NCBI GenBank assembly: GCA_018057585.1
Contig: JAGPDM010000003.1
Span: 1 to 45,895 of the forward strand
Direction: 5' to 3'
From: Candidatus Saccharimonadota bacterium
GTDB lineage: Bacteria; Patescibacteriota; Saccharimonadia; Saccharimonadales; JAGPDM01
DNA: 45,895 nucleotides
In this document: in pieces, positions 24,083 through 33,157 of the stretch
Position numbering within the stretch: the first letter of the stretch is position 1
Layout of the letters: the number at the start of each line of letters is the position of its first letter
Program-made: the position numbers and the translations under genes
Notes under the pieces: model-generated
Database searches by the model: none
Told to the model about the DNA's origin: nothing
Seen by the model: the letters and a program-made list of their open reading frames with translations, nothing else

Positions 24083-24157
24083 GCGGGTGTCGTATAAAGG
24101 CTAGTATACCTGCCTTCCAAGCAGGTGATGAGGGTTCGATTCCCTCCACCCGCACCA
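24083..24157 (+). tRNA. tRNA-Gly (anticodon TCC), CCA encoded
   Basis: A 75-nt cloverleaf: acceptor GCGGGTG/CACCCGC, anticodon stem CCTGC/GCAGG with loop CTTCCAA, T-arm GAGGGTTCGATTCCCTC, discriminator A and encoded CCA. It reads GGA and GGG. tRNA-Arg(TCT) follows after 91 nt. Confidence 0.96.
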
Positions 24158-24194
24158 ATTATATTTAAATCTATAAACAGATTTAAATATAATT
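24157..24194 (+). terminator. AT-rich hairpin after tRNA-Gly
   Basis: AATTATATTTAAATCT (24157-24172) pairs perfectly with AGATTTAAATATAATT (24179-24194) around ATAAAC. It has no long T run, so it may act as a processing or weak termination hairpin. The following 24195-24248 contains GGAGG, hairpin GTCGC/GCGAC and ATTCCCTGCA, perhaps a decayed tRNA-tail element. Confidence 0.55.
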
Positions 24195-24248
24195 ATTACG
24201 AAGCGGAGGTCGCATTAGCGACATTCCCTGCAAAACTAAACATGGTAT

Positions 24249-24325
24249 GCCCCGGTAGCTCAGTGGATTAGAGCAATGGGTTTCTATCCCACAGGCCGGG
24301 GGTTCGAATCCCTCCCGGGGTACCA
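24249..24325 (+). tRNA. tRNA-Arg (anticodon TCT), CCA encoded
   Basis: A 77-nt cloverleaf: acceptor GCCCCGG/CCGGGGT with a G1-U72 pair as in the other tRNA-Arg, D-arm AGCTCAGTGGATTAGAGC, anticodon stem TGGG/CCCA with loop TTTCTAT, T-arm GGGGGTTCGAATCCCT, discriminator A and encoded CCA. It reads AGA and AGG. Confidence 0.96.
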
Positions 24326-24364
24326 ATTAAATACGGTCAGTCTTTAGGTTGGCCTTATTTAATT
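24325..24364 (+). terminator. hairpin terminator after tRNA-Arg(TCT)
   Basis: Outer arms AATTAAATA/TATTTAATT enclose an inner GGTCA/TTGGCC stem. The inner part resembles the terminator at 5919-5943 behind the other tRNA-Arg. Confidence 0.7.
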
Positions 24365-24382
24365 GGTAGCTCGCGCAGCATG

Positions 24383-24472
24383 CTTAACCCTAGGGTTAGC
24401 ACAAGGAGCGAGACTCGTCGAGCCTGATCATAGGACTCGTAGCTCCGCTGCGTCATGCCTCCCAATATGCAC
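24383..24472 (+). repeat. tRNA-tail element, copy 3, behind tRNA-Arg(TCT)
   Basis: Non-coding. Palindrome TAACCCTAGGGTTA is followed by 24402-24422, identical over 21 nt to 5985-6005 in copy 2, then similar spaced blocks (GACTCGTAGC, CTGCGTCATGCCTCCC). The end resembles a decayed tRNA 3' end but does not match it well. The remaining 24473-24622 shows no gene or structure that I can support. Confidence 0.55.
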
Positions 24473-24622
24473 TATTTAACAAATCAGCGAGTCTAGCTAT
24501 TAAATTGTCGATTTGCCTATCAAAAATCTAAATTATATCTATCGCAGCAAAGAAACTAACTAGCACGTATGCTCAACAAATTGATATATTCTATGTTAAT
24601 ACAAATAACTATGGAGACAAAA

Positions 24623-25114
24623 ATGAACAAAAAAGTATTAATAGCAGTTTTTATATCTTTCTCTGTTGGATTCTTAGCTGCCACCATAATGCACGACAGC
24701 TATGGACACAAATACGAAAATAACAATGGAGTCACCAGCGAAATGGCCGAAAATCACGGTCACAGTGACGGCCACGAGATGCACGAAACAAAAGATGCTG
24801 ATGCTCAAAATGCACCAGAAGTATCAATCCAAGTCACAGAAGATAAAGAAGCTGGATACAATTTAGCGTTAAAGATCAAGAACTTTAAGTTCACACCTGA
24901 AAATGCCAGCTCAGATCATGTCAACGGCACAGGTCACGCCCATGTCTATATTGATGGTAAAAAGATAAGCAGACTTTATAGTCCTAATTATTATATCGGC
25001 GAGCTACCTAAAGGTGAGCATCAAATACGCGTCACGCTTAATACTAACGACCACAAAGACTATGCAGTTGATGGTAGTATGATCGAAGACACGCTGACAG
25101 TCGTAACCGAGTAA
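24623..25114 (+). CDS. membrane-anchored His-rich protein of a metal-associated family
   Basis: The protein has 163 residues from ATG 24623, chosen because GGAG lies 7 nt upstream and the hydrophobic anchor (VLIAVFISFSVGFLAATI) then starts at residue 4; an ATG at 24569 would add 18 residues. A His-rich linker (HGHSDGHEMHE) precedes a beta domain with FKFTPENA, GTGHAHVYIDGKK and GEHQIRVTLNTNDHKDYAVDG. This domain is shared by periplasmic proteins often found with copper or other metal genes. Function is not established; extracytoplasmic metal binding is likely. Confidence 0.7.
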   Translation: MNKKVLIAVFISFSVGFLAATIMHDSYGHKYENNNGVTSEMAENHGHSDGHEMHETKDADAQNAPEVSIQVTEDKEAGYNLALKIKNFKFTPENASSDHVNGTGHAHVYIDGKKISRLYSPNYYIGELPKGEHQIRVTLNTNDHKDYAVDGSMIEDTLTVVTE

Positions 25115-25140
25115 GTCGCAACTTCAAAACCGCAGTTTGC

Positions 25141-25146
25141 TATAAT
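25141..25146 (+). promoter_or_regulatory. -10 box of PEBP gene, leaderless arrangement
   Basis: TATAAT lies exactly 6 nt before the ATG at 25153, with no ribosome site between. Confidence 0.65.
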
Positions 25147-25152
25147 GCTAGT

Positions 25153-25749
25153 ATGAAAAGAATATTACTACTCGTCCTAGCTGTAGTTTTTGTATCAACA
25201 ATCATGACAAGTGGCTACTTGCTCTATCAAAAGGTTATCAATCAGGACCAAGCCCAGAAGCAGATTGAAGAAAACAAGAATCAAAATAAACAGATGAGCC
25301 TGAGCTCCATCGCTTTTGCTGACGATTCAAATATCCCTGACAAATATACCTGTAACGGAGAAAACATTAGCCCACCGCTGACGATTAGCCACTCACCTTC
25401 AAATGCTAAAAGTTTAGCGATTATAATGGACGACCCAGACGCTGCTAAAGAACCCTCCGGAAACGGCCAGACTTTTGATCACTGGGTTGTTTTCAATATC
25501 TCACCAGCCATAGCAAAGATTACCGAGAACAGCTCCCTGTCTGGCTCAAATTTAGGCAACAACAGCTTTGGACGAACTAAATACGGTGGTCCTTGCCCGC
25601 CAACTATGGAGCATACCTATGTTTTTAAGCTCTACGCCCTAGATAAGAATCTAGACCTCAAAGACGGTGCCTCAAGAACAGAGGTGGAGCAAGCCATCTC
25701 TGGCCACATACTATCGCAGGCTCAATTAACTGGCAGATACACTAAATAA
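25153..25749 (+). CDS. YbhB/YbcL-family PEBP protein, membrane-anchored
   Basis: The protein has 198 residues with an N-terminal membrane helix (4-25), a Gln/Asn/Lys linker and a phosphatidylethanolamine-binding-protein domain. Seen: IPDKYTCNGENISPPL, the ligand-pocket MDDPDA, FDHWVVFNI and GPCPPTMEHTYVFKLYALD. Bacterial PEBPs are of uncertain function; some inhibit proteases or bind small anions. It lies 38 nt behind the His-rich protein on the same strand but has its own promoter. Confidence 0.9.
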   Translation: MKRILLLVLAVVFVSTIMTSGYLLYQKVINQDQAQKQIEENKNQNKQMSLSSIAFADDSNIPDKYTCNGENISPPLTISHSPSNAKSLAIIMDDPDAAKEPSGNGQTFDHWVVFNISPAIAKITENSSLSGSNLGNNSFGRTKYGGPCPPTMEHTYVFKLYALDKNLDLKDGASRTEVEQAISGHILSQAQLTGRYTK

Positions 25750-25922
25750 CAAAGAAGTCTTCAGCTATGCTGCTAACAGTGCGAGCCTAAGTGTGGCTTG
25801 TCAGATTCAATTATCGTTAATAGTGACTCATCAGGCTGGAACATCAATGCTCTTATTAACCCATTTTGAATACGCGACTATTAAGAAACGCTGAGTCTGC
25901 CCATCTTTGCAGGCCGTTTCGT

Positions 25923-28307
25923 TTAAGCCACCTTCTCAAAATCATCGATCGTTATCTGTATTACGCTACCGGGACTGGCCTGAGAGCTCAGAACTTTGTT
26001 AGCAACAATATCTTCGACGTAACGCTGAACCATTCGCCTCATTGGACGAGCACCGAGCCTCGGATCATTGCCTCTCTTTACTAGCCAAATCTGAGCCTGC
26101 TCATCAAGCGACACGCTAATCTTCTGTTGAGCCAGGGTTTTGTTAACATCCCCGATCATTAAACTAACTACCTGTAAAAGCTCGCTTTCGTTGAGTGGTC
26201 GGAAGATGACCATTTCGTCAAAACGGTTCAAGAATTCCGGTCGGAATAAGTTCAATTCAACTAGTTCATCGAGGAACCTTTCCTCGAAGTCGGCTACATT
26301 CTGACCTTCTGTCACATATTGCCTGATCCTCTCAGCTCCTGCGTTGCTTGTAGCTATAATTATGGCATCGCGAAAGCTAACAACACGCCCTTCAGTGTCA
26401 GACATCCTACCCTCATCTAACAATTGCAAAAATGCGTTGACGACATCTGGATGCGCCTTTTCAATCTCATCTAGCAAGACCACACTGAAGGGTTGCTGCC
26501 TGATGCCGCTCATCAGCACACCAGAAGCATCAAGCATTTTATTAACATCACTGCTCAGAACATACTCGTTCATATCCAGCCTGACCATTTGATCTTTGCC
26601 ACCAAAATAGACGCTCGCTAATGCCTTAGCAAGCTGCGTTTTACCGACTCCAGTTGGCCCTAGGAACAGGAATGTGCCGATTGGGCGGTCTTTATTGCGG
26701 ACACCAGCTCTAGCCCGACGCAAGGCATTGGAAACAGCTTTTACAGCACGTTCTTGGTTGATCATCTGTGCATGGATTTCATCTTCTAGATTCAGCAGCT
26801 TCTGACCCTCTTCGACGGTAGCAGTTTGAATTTTGATACCCTTGGATTGTTCCATCGTCTTCTGGACGATCTGCGGCGTGACGATATTATTAGCTCCGGC
26901 TGCTACGGCCGCATCCTCAAGCACCTTCAAAGCTTTACCAGGAAATGCTTCCTCGGAAATGTAGTGATCGGCTAAATGATAGGCTTCTCGAAGTGCTTGA
27001 TAAGTCAGTAGAACCTTGTGCTGATTTTCGATCACTAACGTCTGATCCTCCATGACTTTAAAAGTATCAATTTCGTCTGTCGGCTTAACTACCTGATAAT
27101 TCAGCAGCCCTACAAGTGCAGGATTCTCGAGTGTCAATCGTTGCCAATGCTTAGGATTAAGTGCCATGATAAAACGCACATTGGAACGTTGTATCAGTGG
27201 CAAAAGTATATTGGTCAGATCAACTGAGCCTGTGCCTTCTTGTAAGAATAGCTGAGCTTCGTCAAGGAATAGAATTATATTCTTGGCATGGTGTGCCTCG
27301 CCAACAACCCTAAGTATCAGATCTTCAAGCTGACCTTTCTCTCTAGCTTGAGCCAGTAAGGTTGCTGCATTTAGTTCAAAAATCTGATTATAACGAAGCT
27401 TAGGCTCGTCGCCTTGGATTAAGCGATTTGCGACAGCATAAACAGCTGTCGTCTTACCAACACCAGACTCGCCAACCAGGGCTACGTTTGCCTTACCGGA
27501 CTGGGCTAGGGTTTGTATGACTCTGTCTAAAAGCTCCCTGTGAGAATCAATGTCTCGATGTAGGACCCCTACAGATTCAACCTCGAGCGATATGTTATTT
27601 GCTACCCTGTTTAGAATTGGCGTGTATCCATAGCTCCAGTCGCGAGCCAGACCGCCACCCTTCTCTCTATTTTTATAGGCCCACAAGGTTCTTTTTATAT
27701 GTGCAACCCAGTCATTGCCAGCCTCTAGTTCTTCAAGGCTCAGTTTAAATGCATCGAGTAGTCCCTGGCTGCCTGGCGTGCTAGAAAATAATGCTACGAA
27801 CAAACTACCAGCATTAAGTGGAGTGGTTTTACTCCGGACCCGATACTCCATAGCTCTTTCCCAAACCGCCTCCATATCAACCTCAACCTCTTCGTAGAGC
27901 TGATCTAGAAGCCGCATCGGGATCGTATAACGCAGCGCAAAAAACTGGACCTGGTTATGGTCACGTATTATCTGCCACAATTGCTTTGTGTTAATTTCTG
28001 AAGTTTTAATTTTGGAAAGCACTCGCCACTCCAACAACTCTTCTGGTTTTTGAGAATTTGCTACAACCGGTAACTTTCGTAAGTAGTTAGTACTCCACAA
28101 AGGAATCATAATCAGCCAAAAGACTGGTGCAATCACAAGCAGACCCTCTTTGTCCTTGGTCAGCAGTAGAAGCAGTCCGCAGAATAAAAGAAATCCGATC
28201 AGAAACTTTATTCCGTAAATAACAATTTTAGACTCTAAGTGATGAGTAGCTCTAGCCTCACGAGCTCTCTTTGAATGAATATTGAACGTGGTCTTTTGTG
28301 GTTTCAT
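25923..28307 (-). CDS. membrane-anchored Clp-type AAA+ ATPase
   Basis: The protein has 794 residues from ATG 28307; the ATG overlaps the TGA of the upstream gene (ATGA), so translation is coupled. Two membrane helices (about 28-49 and 55-72) are followed by a Clp-N-like helical region, AAA domain 1 (GESGVGKT 279-286; LFLDEAQLF) and AAA domain 2 (GPTGVGKT from 550; VVLLDEIEKAH; sensor-2 GARPMRR). This order matches ClpB/ClpC-class unfoldases, but with a membrane tether instead of a free N-domain. No obvious ClpP-binding IGF loop or long coiled middle domain is seen. Confidence 0.85.
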   Translation of the reverse strand: MKPQKTTFNIHSKRAREARATHHLESKIVIYGIKFLIGFLLFCGLLLLLTKDKEGLLVIAPVFWLIMIPLWSTNYLRKLPVVANSQKPEELLEWRVLSKIKTSEINTKQLWQIIRDHNQVQFFALRYTIPMRLLDQLYEEVEVDMEAVWERAMEYRVRSKTTPLNAGSLFVALFSSTPGSQGLLDAFKLSLEELEAGNDWVAHIKRTLWAYKNREKGGGLARDWSYGYTPILNRVANNISLEVESVGVLHRDIDSHRELLDRVIQTLAQSGKANVALVGESGVGKTTAVYAVANRLIQGDEPKLRYNQIFELNAATLLAQAREKGQLEDLILRVVGEAHHAKNIILFLDEAQLFLQEGTGSVDLTNILLPLIQRSNVRFIMALNPKHWQRLTLENPALVGLLNYQVVKPTDEIDTFKVMEDQTLVIENQHKVLLTYQALREAYHLADHYISEEAFPGKALKVLEDAAVAAGANNIVTPQIVQKTMEQSKGIKIQTATVEEGQKLLNLEDEIHAQMINQERAVKAVSNALRRARAGVRNKDRPIGTFLFLGPTGVGKTQLAKALASVYFGGKDQMVRLDMNEYVLSSDVNKMLDASGVLMSGIRQQPFSVVLLDEIEKAHPDVVNAFLQLLDEGRMSDTEGRVVSFRDAIIIATSNAGAERIRQYVTEGQNVADFEERFLDELVELNLFRPEFLNRFDEMVIFRPLNESELLQVVSLMIGDVNKTLAQQKISVSLDEQAQIWLVKRGNDPRLGARPMRRMVQRYVEDIVANKVLSSQASPGSVIQITIDDFEKVA

Positions 28308-28672
28308 AGCAATAACCATCCAATCAGACAGAGAATTGGTGCAAATGGCACAACTGGCCACAAGATCAAAATAATAATATTTGCGATGAATATAATGACT
28401 ATTGTCAGCGATGCTGTTAAGAGTGTGATGGAACGAACCATAAAGCCAACAAAACGGCTAACAACATTATCTAGAGCCGCTCTAAGCTTGTCGCCCAGTG
28501 TTGAATTTCTATCCGTACCTGTGACCAAACGCTTCCACGGACTAAATAGGGTCTTAATTAATATGCCGCCAGAGAATGCCTTGCCGACTCTTTTGACCCG
28601 GACAGAAACCAGCCCGACCTGTCGCCGCCAGCCTGCTCCGTACCACCATTGCAGCAGATAAATAAGAGCCAT
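28304..28672 (-). CDS. membrane protein coupled to the Clp-type ATPase
   Basis: The protein has 122 residues: an N-terminal amphipathic aromatic stretch (LIYLLQWWYGAGW), a basic region and two hydrophobic segments at the C terminus (about 80-120) ending LCLIGWLLL. The stop overlaps the start of the AAA+ gene. No domain is recognised; the coupling suggests a partner or adaptor in the same membrane complex. Confidence 0.7.
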   Translation of the reverse strand: MALIYLLQWWYGAGWRRQVGLVSVRVKRVGKAFSGGILIKTLFSPWKRLVTGTDRNSTLGDKLRAALDNVVSRFVGFMVRSITLLTASLTIVIIFIANIIILILWPVVPFAPILCLIGWLLL

Positions 28673-28848
28673 GGCTACTTACTATCCAGCCAATTTTGGC
28701 TAAGGTATAATTCGGGTTTTTTACAATACTTAGAATAAAGGTCTACAACCATAAGCTTTATTGTAGCTAATTGAGGTCAGTTTAGAAAATTAAAACTATA
28801 ATAAGCTCGAGGATACGGCACCGCGACTCTTAAGTCTAAGCATCAAAC

Positions 28849-30501
28849 TCAGAAGCTTTTTCGTAAGTGGTCCATACTAAACTCCCACTCAGCATCAGTC
28901 TTCTTATGAGGATTAAATATAATCTTAGGATCAAAAATATGTTTTGTCTTTTTAAATAAATTAAACATTTCCTGACCATACATGTCGCTCAACCAAGGTC
29001 CGCGGATCATGCCATCATTATGCTCGCCAGATAATGAGCCGTTATATTTTAATACTAGCTTATTGATCTCTTTCATGGCAGGTTGCAATTTCGCTCTCTC
29101 GGCTTTATCTTCAATCTTCATGAGCGGAATAATGTGGAAATTACCATCTCCCATATGGCCAGCAATGGTTGCCAACAATTTATACTTTTTAATAATCTGT
29201 CTTATTTGTGGCAAGAACTCCGGCAAATACTCTGGCTTGACAATCAAATCATCCATGAATGGGGCCGTGTGCTTATCTTTGACTTTTTGCCTAAGTAAAT
29301 TGAAGCTTTCGCGTCTCATAATCCAGAATTTCTTACTTTTCGCCTCGTTCTCGTCCTCCTCAAATAGCGTCTCGTGTTTGTAGGCTGACAGGTCTTGCCT
29401 CAGTCCATGGACCTTACTAGCTATGTCGACAGGATCATCGCCGTCAAACTCTACAAGCAAGACCATTTTTGGTATACCTCTTGCTAGTAATAGCAAGTCG
29501 GGCAACAACTGTAAGCCTAGCTTAAATAAACCCAGCCAGCCAAGGTTTTTATGGAAGAAAAAGAATAGCTTGAAGCTCAACATAAGGGTGTAATTATCAA
29601 AGCCTTCATAAGCAGCGGGCTTATGTTTTAGTACGTCCTGCGTTAACTCAGCAAGATCATCAAGGCTCTTTAAGAATATAACCAACGTACCTGAATGCTT
29701 AGGTGCGGGTACTAGTCTAAAATCTATATCTGTCACAATGCCTAGTGTGCCTTGCGATCCAACGATTAACTGGGTCAGGTCGAAACTACCTGTCTTTTTA
29801 TCCCAAACATTCCAGAGATGATAACCCGTCGAATCCTTACTCACTTGAGGCTTAGCCGCCATTATCGCTTCGTAGTTTTTAGTGATCAGTTCATAGGTTT
29901 TGCTATAAAGCCCGCCTTCGAAATCCGTCTGTCGCATCTTTTCGTCTAGCTGATTTTTATTTAGTGGTCTAACTACGTACTCGTTACCATCGGCAAAAAC
30001 TACTTTCAGGCTATTAACAAATTTCTCAGTTTTACCGAACTGAAGAGACTTCTCGCCGCCAGCATTATTGCTGACCATACCACCGACCGTACACAGTTCA
30101 CGACTAGCGGGATAGCTGGGCATAATAACGTTTTGTTTGAGAGTCTCTGGCTCAAAATCACGATAAAATACGCCTGGTTGGACATTGCCGGTTGTGCTGG
30201 TTATTTTGCCGATTTTGTTTAAGTATTTAGCAATATCAATCACAATCGACTGGCCAATAGCACCGCCAGACATGCACGTGCCACCACTACGAACTACGAT
30301 CGATAATTCAGGATCATTATGCTTGTTGCTTGCCACGAAATTAACCACTGCCCTAATATCTTCGACAGACCTCGGTGAAACTACGAGCTCAGGAACTAGC
30401 TCAAACATACTGGCGTCATGACTGTAGAGCTTTCTCTTTTCCATGTCGTCATCGACTTCACCAGTTATTAAATTACTAATTTGTTTTTCGTTTGTTTCCA
30501 T
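28849..30501 (-). CDS. FAD-linked oxidase (D-lactate/glycolate dehydrogenase type)
   Basis: This 550-residue protein has an N-terminal PCMH FAD-binding domain (SGGTCMSGGAIGQSIVID; TVGGMVSNNAGGEKSLQFG) and a C-terminal FAD-oxidase domain (AGHMGDGNFHIIPLM, where the histidines would bind FAD or metal, and SGEHNDGMIRGPW). The family oxidises D-lactate, glycolate or 2-hydroxyglutarate; the Fe-S domain of the longest members is absent. It is divergent from the NDH-2 gene (43 nt apart), suggesting linked electron transfer. The substrate cannot be fixed. Confidence 0.88.
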   Translation of the reverse strand: METNEKQISNLITGEVDDDMEKRKLYSHDASMFELVPELVVSPRSVEDIRAVVNFVASNKHNDPELSIVVRSGGTCMSGGAIGQSIVIDIAKYLNKIGKITSTTGNVQPGVFYRDFEPETLKQNVIMPSYPASRELCTVGGMVSNNAGGEKSLQFGKTEKFVNSLKVVFADGNEYVVRPLNKNQLDEKMRQTDFEGGLYSKTYELITKNYEAIMAAKPQVSKDSTGYHLWNVWDKKTGSFDLTQLIVGSQGTLGIVTDIDFRLVPAPKHSGTLVIFLKSLDDLAELTQDVLKHKPAAYEGFDNYTLMLSFKLFFFFHKNLGWLGLFKLGLQLLPDLLLLARGIPKMVLLVEFDGDDPVDIASKVHGLRQDLSAYKHETLFEEDENEAKSKKFWIMRRESFNLLRQKVKDKHTAPFMDDLIVKPEYLPEFLPQIRQIIKKYKLLATIAGHMGDGNFHIIPLMKIEDKAERAKLQPAMKEINKLVLKYNGSLSGEHNDGMIRGPWLSDMYGQEMFNLFKKTKHIFDPKIIFNPHKKTDAEWEFSMDHLRKSF

Positions 30502-30544
30502 TTATTATTATCTTAGCACTAACATTTTAAAGTCGTAAGGCATA

Positions 30545-31726
30545 ATGAAAAAAATTCTTATAGTTGGCGGTGGTTTTGGCGGTTTGGTTGCAGCTCGCAA
30601 GTTGTCTAAAAGCACTCGGGTAAATGTAACTCTGGTTAGTGAGCTAGATCATTTTAGGTACAGCCCAGCACTTTACAGGGTTGCTACCGGTCAGAAACAG
30701 CGTATAGCTATAATTCCTCTTGCTGAGATCCTACCCTCTAAAATTAATTTTGTTAAAGGCGAGGCTGAAAGGATCAACCGCAAAAACAAAGTGCTGATAC
30801 TCAAAGATGGAACCAGGCTAAAATATGACGCGATCATATTGTCGCTTGGCGTCGTTACCAGCTATTTTGGCATACCAGGCCTAGAAGAGCTTTCGTATGG
30901 GATCAAAACCCTAGAAGAACTAGAAGATCTCCATCGGCATCTGCATCATGATCTGATAAAAGACCAGTCTTTCGATGCAAATTACATCATCGTCGGAGGC
31001 GGTCCGACAGGAGTTGAGTTAGCTGCCAGCCTTGGTCATTACATGCGCAAGCTCGCCAGACAGCACAAAATCCGTAAGCGTAAAGTTAATTTGAAGCTAA
31101 TTGAGGCTCAACCTAGAATACTACCTAGCATGAGTAAGAAGGCGGCCCTGAGGGTCAGCAGAAAGCTCAACGATCTAGGTGTTGATATAGAAATTGATAG
31201 TGAAGTACTGTATGAAACTACACGTACATTACGTGTTGACCAACAAAGCATACCAACTAAATCAGTCATCTGGACTGCAGGAACCGTCAATAATCCATTT
31301 TATGAAATGAATTCGAGCGAGTTTGATATAAATAGTCGACATAAAATTGTTGTTGATGACAGGTTGCAGGTCGACAAACACACTTATGTGATCGGTGATA
31401 ACGCGGCAACCACCTACTCCGGACTTGCCCAGACTGCCATCCATCAGGCGAACTATGTTTCTAGAAACATAGTTCGAGAGATATCAGGTAAAGAGCATAA
31501 ATCCTACAAGTCTAGTCGTCCAACCAGCGTAATTCCGGTTGGACGAGACTGGGCAGTTCTACAATACGGGTCTCTAGTAATAACTGGCAGAATAGCTAGT
31601 TTAGTGCGATACTTGGCAGATCTTATTGGCTACGCTGATGTCATGGGCTGGCGTGAATCTATCAAGATTTGGCGATCTGAGACTAAGTCGATCGAATGTA
31701 AATTCTGTCAGGACTCAGAGCAATAG
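30545..31726 (+). CDS. type II NADH dehydrogenase-like FAD/NAD(P) oxidoreductase
   Basis: The 393-residue protein has two Rossmann folds: VGGGFGGLVAARKL for FAD at the N terminus and IVGGGPTGVELAASL for NAD(P)H near residue 150, then YVIGDNAATTYSGLAQTAIHQANYV. This is the NDH-2 layout, which passes electrons from NADH to quinone at the inner membrane face without pumping. The C-terminal membrane-association helix is short. It converges with the DoxX-like gene, 1 nt apart. Confidence 0.88.
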   Translation: MKKILIVGGGFGGLVAARKLSKSTRVNVTLVSELDHFRYSPALYRVATGQKQRIAIIPLAEILPSKINFVKGEAERINRKNKVLILKDGTRLKYDAIILSLGVVTSYFGIPGLEELSYGIKTLEELEDLHRHLHHDLIKDQSFDANYIIVGGGPTGVELAASLGHYMRKLARQHKIRKRKVNLKLIEAQPRILPSMSKKAALRVSRKLNDLGVDIEIDSEVLYETTRTLRVDQQSIPTKSVIWTAGTVNNPFYEMNSSEFDINSRHKIVVDDRLQVDKHTYVIGDNAATTYSGLAQTAIHQANYVSRNIVREISGKEHKSYKSSRPTSVIPVGRDWAVLQYGSLVITGRIASLVRYLADLIGYADVMGWRESIKIWRSETKSIECKFCQDSEQ

Positions 31727-31727
31727 A

Positions 31728-32267
31728 CTATTGAAGTATCGGATACTGCTTAACGAGACCCTGTTTTGACCAACGACCACCTAGACCTAGTCTTTGATTG
31801 TCGTTTCCAAATCCAATCGCTAGCAAAGTAAAGATATAGATTATATGGTCGTCTAGAATGGGATTATTTTCAGGTGGCAAGACGGAACTCCACATCATCA
31901 AGAACAATATTGTTCCACTGGCAACAGCAATCTTCACTCCTATTCCTAATATCAATGCCATACCGATAAGCAGCAGTCCCACCATAAACAAAATAGATAC
32001 GAACTGATTACCCACCATACCATTGTAAATATCTTGCATCGGACCTTTGGCGGCAAATTTAAGAAAACCATCAGTTGGCGAACCGCCGTTTACCCAAGCG
32101 TCGCTGCAGGCTTTGGCTACTTGGTTAGTTCGAGGGTCACGACATGTCGCAAAGCCTAGACCAAATAGCTTATCTACAAATGCCCAAAGCAACATAAATC
32201 CTAGTCCGATCCTAGCAAGTGCCAGACTATACCATAGACCATCACTACTTTTGCTTTTTTTAACCAT
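31728..32267 (-). CDS. DoxX-family membrane protein
   Basis: The protein has 179 residues from ATG 32267; GGGAGG lies 5 nt upstream, so the GTG at 32279 (within the ribosome site) is not used. There are four membrane segments. SLALARIGLGFMLLWAFVDKLFGLGFAT and the later GIGVKIAVASGTILFLMMWSS match DoxX/DoxD proteins, linked to quinone or thiosulfate redox chemistry and to oxidative-stress complexes. Together with NDH-2 and the FAD oxidase it forms a redox group. Confidence 0.85.
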   Translation of the reverse strand: MVKKSKSSDGLWYSLALARIGLGFMLLWAFVDKLFGLGFATCRDPRTNQVAKACSDAWVNGGSPTDGFLKFAAKGPMQDIYNGMVGNQFVSILFMVGLLLIGMALILGIGVKIAVASGTILFLMMWSSVLPPENNPILDDHIIYIFTLLAIGFGNDNQRLGLGGRWSKQGLVKQYPILQ

Positions 32268-32573
32268 AATACCTCCCACATTATTTATGCCCTATTTATA
32301 AACCTACTAACGTGCGAAGGCAAGGGCATGATTATATACTAGAATGAACCTTTGTATTTATATCGTTATTATATTCAAACCTATTTAAGGCTTAAAGCAG
32401 TCAAACTCAACTAAACATATTATTCAGTCTTGGATTGCACGCTTACTTCAGTCTGTTGCAGCTTGCATACCTAATTCTGTTAAATATGAGTAAATAATCA
32501 AATGTTATTATTAAAGCGTCCGACATGAAGACGTAAACAATATCCTTTGGATAGCTAACAAGAAGGAGATGAT

Positions 32574-33116
32574 ATGAGTCTAACTACGCCAGAAGCTTTG
32601 GATGATGGACGAAGCGCTATAAAAAACCGCCTAAGCTCTATAGATCCTGAAGCTGCTAGTCAAATGCTTGATGCACATGCCGCTAGCGGAGACGTCGATT
32701 CTGCTGCAGGTATATATATTCTGCCACTAGGTGATGTCGAACCAGTTGATTATCAAGGACAGCGATACCGCTTTTATCTCGCCCGAGTTATGCCAGGTAA
32801 GCTCGTAAATCCGCATGTTCATAGCATTGGCGATGAGCCGTATCACTTTCTATCAGGTGGAGGTAAGATGAACTTAGGCGCCATTAGCGAAGATCGTGTC
32901 GAATGGAAGCCACCAGTGGAAGTTGGTCCGGGTGATACTATTATAGTTGGAGAGGGCCAAGTACACAGCTTCGTAAATAATGGGGGTGTCGTACCAAGCG
33001 ATTTCGCCTTTGCCTGTCCCGACGCTCACTTAACAGACAGAACACCCGACAAACCCGAAGGTGATAGAATTTTTACTGCTGACCTTGTGAGTGGAATGCC
33101 GCCATCCACTAATTAG
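32574..33116 (+). CDS. cupin-domain protein
   Basis: The protein has 180 residues with one cupin beta-barrel. Metal ligands expected at His81 and His83 (PHVHSIGDEPYHF), Glu88 and His131 (GEGQVHSFVNN) are present. It is soluble and of unknown substrate; cupins of this size include isomerases, dioxygenases and sugar-binding proteins. A strong ribosome site AAGGAGATGAT precedes the ATG. The preceding 32268-32573 has no gene that I can support. Confidence 0.8.
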   Translation: MSLTTPEALDDGRSAIKNRLSSIDPEAASQMLDAHAASGDVDSAAGIYILPLGDVEPVDYQGQRYRFYLARVMPGKLVNPHVHSIGDEPYHFLSGGGKMNLGAISEDRVEWKPPVEVGPGDTIIVGEGQVHSFVNNGGVVPSDFAFACPDAHLTDRTPDKPEGDRIFTADLVSGMPPSTN

Positions 33117-33157
33117 CTGATCAATTATAGGTATTCCGTCTAAGCCTCGACTTGCGG

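Noticed and set aside
17358-28672. Recoding of TGA as glycine, as in Gracilibacteria/SR1
   Set aside because: smpB and the membrane gene before the AAA+ gene end properly at TGA with normal family lengths, and conserved genes contain no in-frame TGA.
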